From the NCBI GenBank assembly GCA_040877415.1, contig JBBDNV010000062.1, positions 1 to 5,839 of the forward strand: a stretch of 5,839 nt of DNA, read 5' to 3'. This stretch comes from JBBDNV01 sp040877415. GTDB lineage: Bacteria; Planctomycetota; Planctomycetia; Pirellulales; PALSA-1355. The notes beneath the pieces were generated by a model. That model did no database searches, was not told the DNA's origin, and was given only the letters and a program-made list of their open reading frames with translations. The translations under genes and the position numbers were made by a program. How positions within the stretch are numbered: position 1 is the stretch's first letter; every line of letters starts with the position of its first letter. Of this stretch, positions 5,584-5,839 are shown piece by piece.

Positions 5584-5839
5584 GCGACGGTTTCGGGGAA
5601 AAACTTGATCTTTCCACGTTTCCACCCGCTTCGCTCGCGGATTGGCGCACGGCGGCAGAGGCCGCGCTGAAGGGCAAGCCGCTCTCCGGTCTGGCCTCCA
5701 AAACGCCAGACGGGCTCGACATCGAGCCGATCTCCACGAAGGAAAACTTTAGTATTCTGCCCGGAGCAGACGCCGACCCGGGTGTTTTTCCGTTTGTGCG
5801 CGGCGGCAGCGCGTCGGCGGACTGGACGACCATCGAGAC
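5580..5839 (+). CDS. mutA: Methylmalonyl-CoA mutase small (beta) subunit, N-terminal part
   Basis: The ATG at 5580 overlaps the previous stop as ATGA, and 86 codons run to the window edge. The N-terminus has the pattern of methylmalonyl-CoA mutase chains: FPPASLADWRTAAEAALKG (14-32), then a Thr-x-Asp-Gly-x-x-Ile-x-Pro block (SKTPDGLDIEPISTKE, 40-55), and PFVRGG (71-76), corresponding to the family PxxRG motif just before the barrel. In the mutase, MutA is the non-catalytic partner of MutB, which binds cobalamin and interconverts succinyl-CoA and (R)-methylmalonyl-CoA. The weakly conserved, Ala-rich sequence suits the small subunit better than MutB, but the part that would decide (barrel and B12-binding domain) lies beyond the window. 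The upstream carboxyltransferase uses the product of this enzyme after epimerisation. mutB is expected directly downstream. Confidence 0.85.
   Translation, partial: MSDGFGEKLDLSTFPPASLADWRTAAEAALKGKPLSGLASKTPDGLDIEPISTKENFSILPGADADPGVFPFVRGGSASADWTTIE

Overview
The window is a GC-rich piece of bacterial chromosome with five genes or gene parts that can be named from sequence, plus a short transporter fragment at the left edge. I see no CRISPR array, tRNA, rRNA, prophage or insertion sequence. A methylmalonyl-CoA carboxyltransferase 5S-type gene joined to a mutA start, next to an exported starch-type glycosidase, suggests a polysaccharide user that makes or consumes propionate. The taxon cannot be fixed from this window. 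A Verrucomicrobiota relative such as the propionate-forming Opitutus group would fit, but that is inference.

Layout. Positions 1-102 (+) are the last 33 codons of a membrane protein resembling the end of DASS/SLC13 anion transporters. Positions 103-239 are a convergent gap with three GC-rich inverted repeats. Positions 240-2026 (-) hold two genes joined by an ATGA overlap: a CNNM/CBS-pair membrane protein, transcribed first, then an exported SIMPL-domain (DUF541) protein. Positions 2027-2121 are a divergent promoter gap. Positions 2122-3963 (+) encode an exported GH13 alpha-amylase-family enzyme with all three catalytic residues. Positions 3964-4101 are a gap with three hairpins, one of which is a diverged copy of the repeat in the left gap. 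Positions 4102-5583 (+) encode a 5S-type biotin-dependent carboxyltransferase subunit. It overlaps by ATGA the start of the methylmalonyl-CoA mutase small subunit gene (5580 to the window end).

How the genes could work together. The carboxyltransferase and the mutase act on neighbouring steps of the Wood-Werkman (methylmalonyl-CoA) pathway: succinyl-CoA to methylmalonyl-CoA, then carboxyl transfer to pyruvate giving oxaloacetate and propionyl-CoA. The GH13 enzyme would release glucose units from starch-like glucans in the periplasm, upstream of that fermentation. A weak terminator and a new promoter seem to separate it from the carboxyltransferase operon. The CNNM and SIMPL genes are cell-envelope functions with no obvious link to the rest.

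No clearly new system was found. The items most worth a second look are the 31-nt hairpin repeat with a compensatory base-pair change between its two copies, a pattern of possibly leaderless starts, the coupled carboxyltransferase-mutase pair, and a strong change of G/C strand bias near position 2000.
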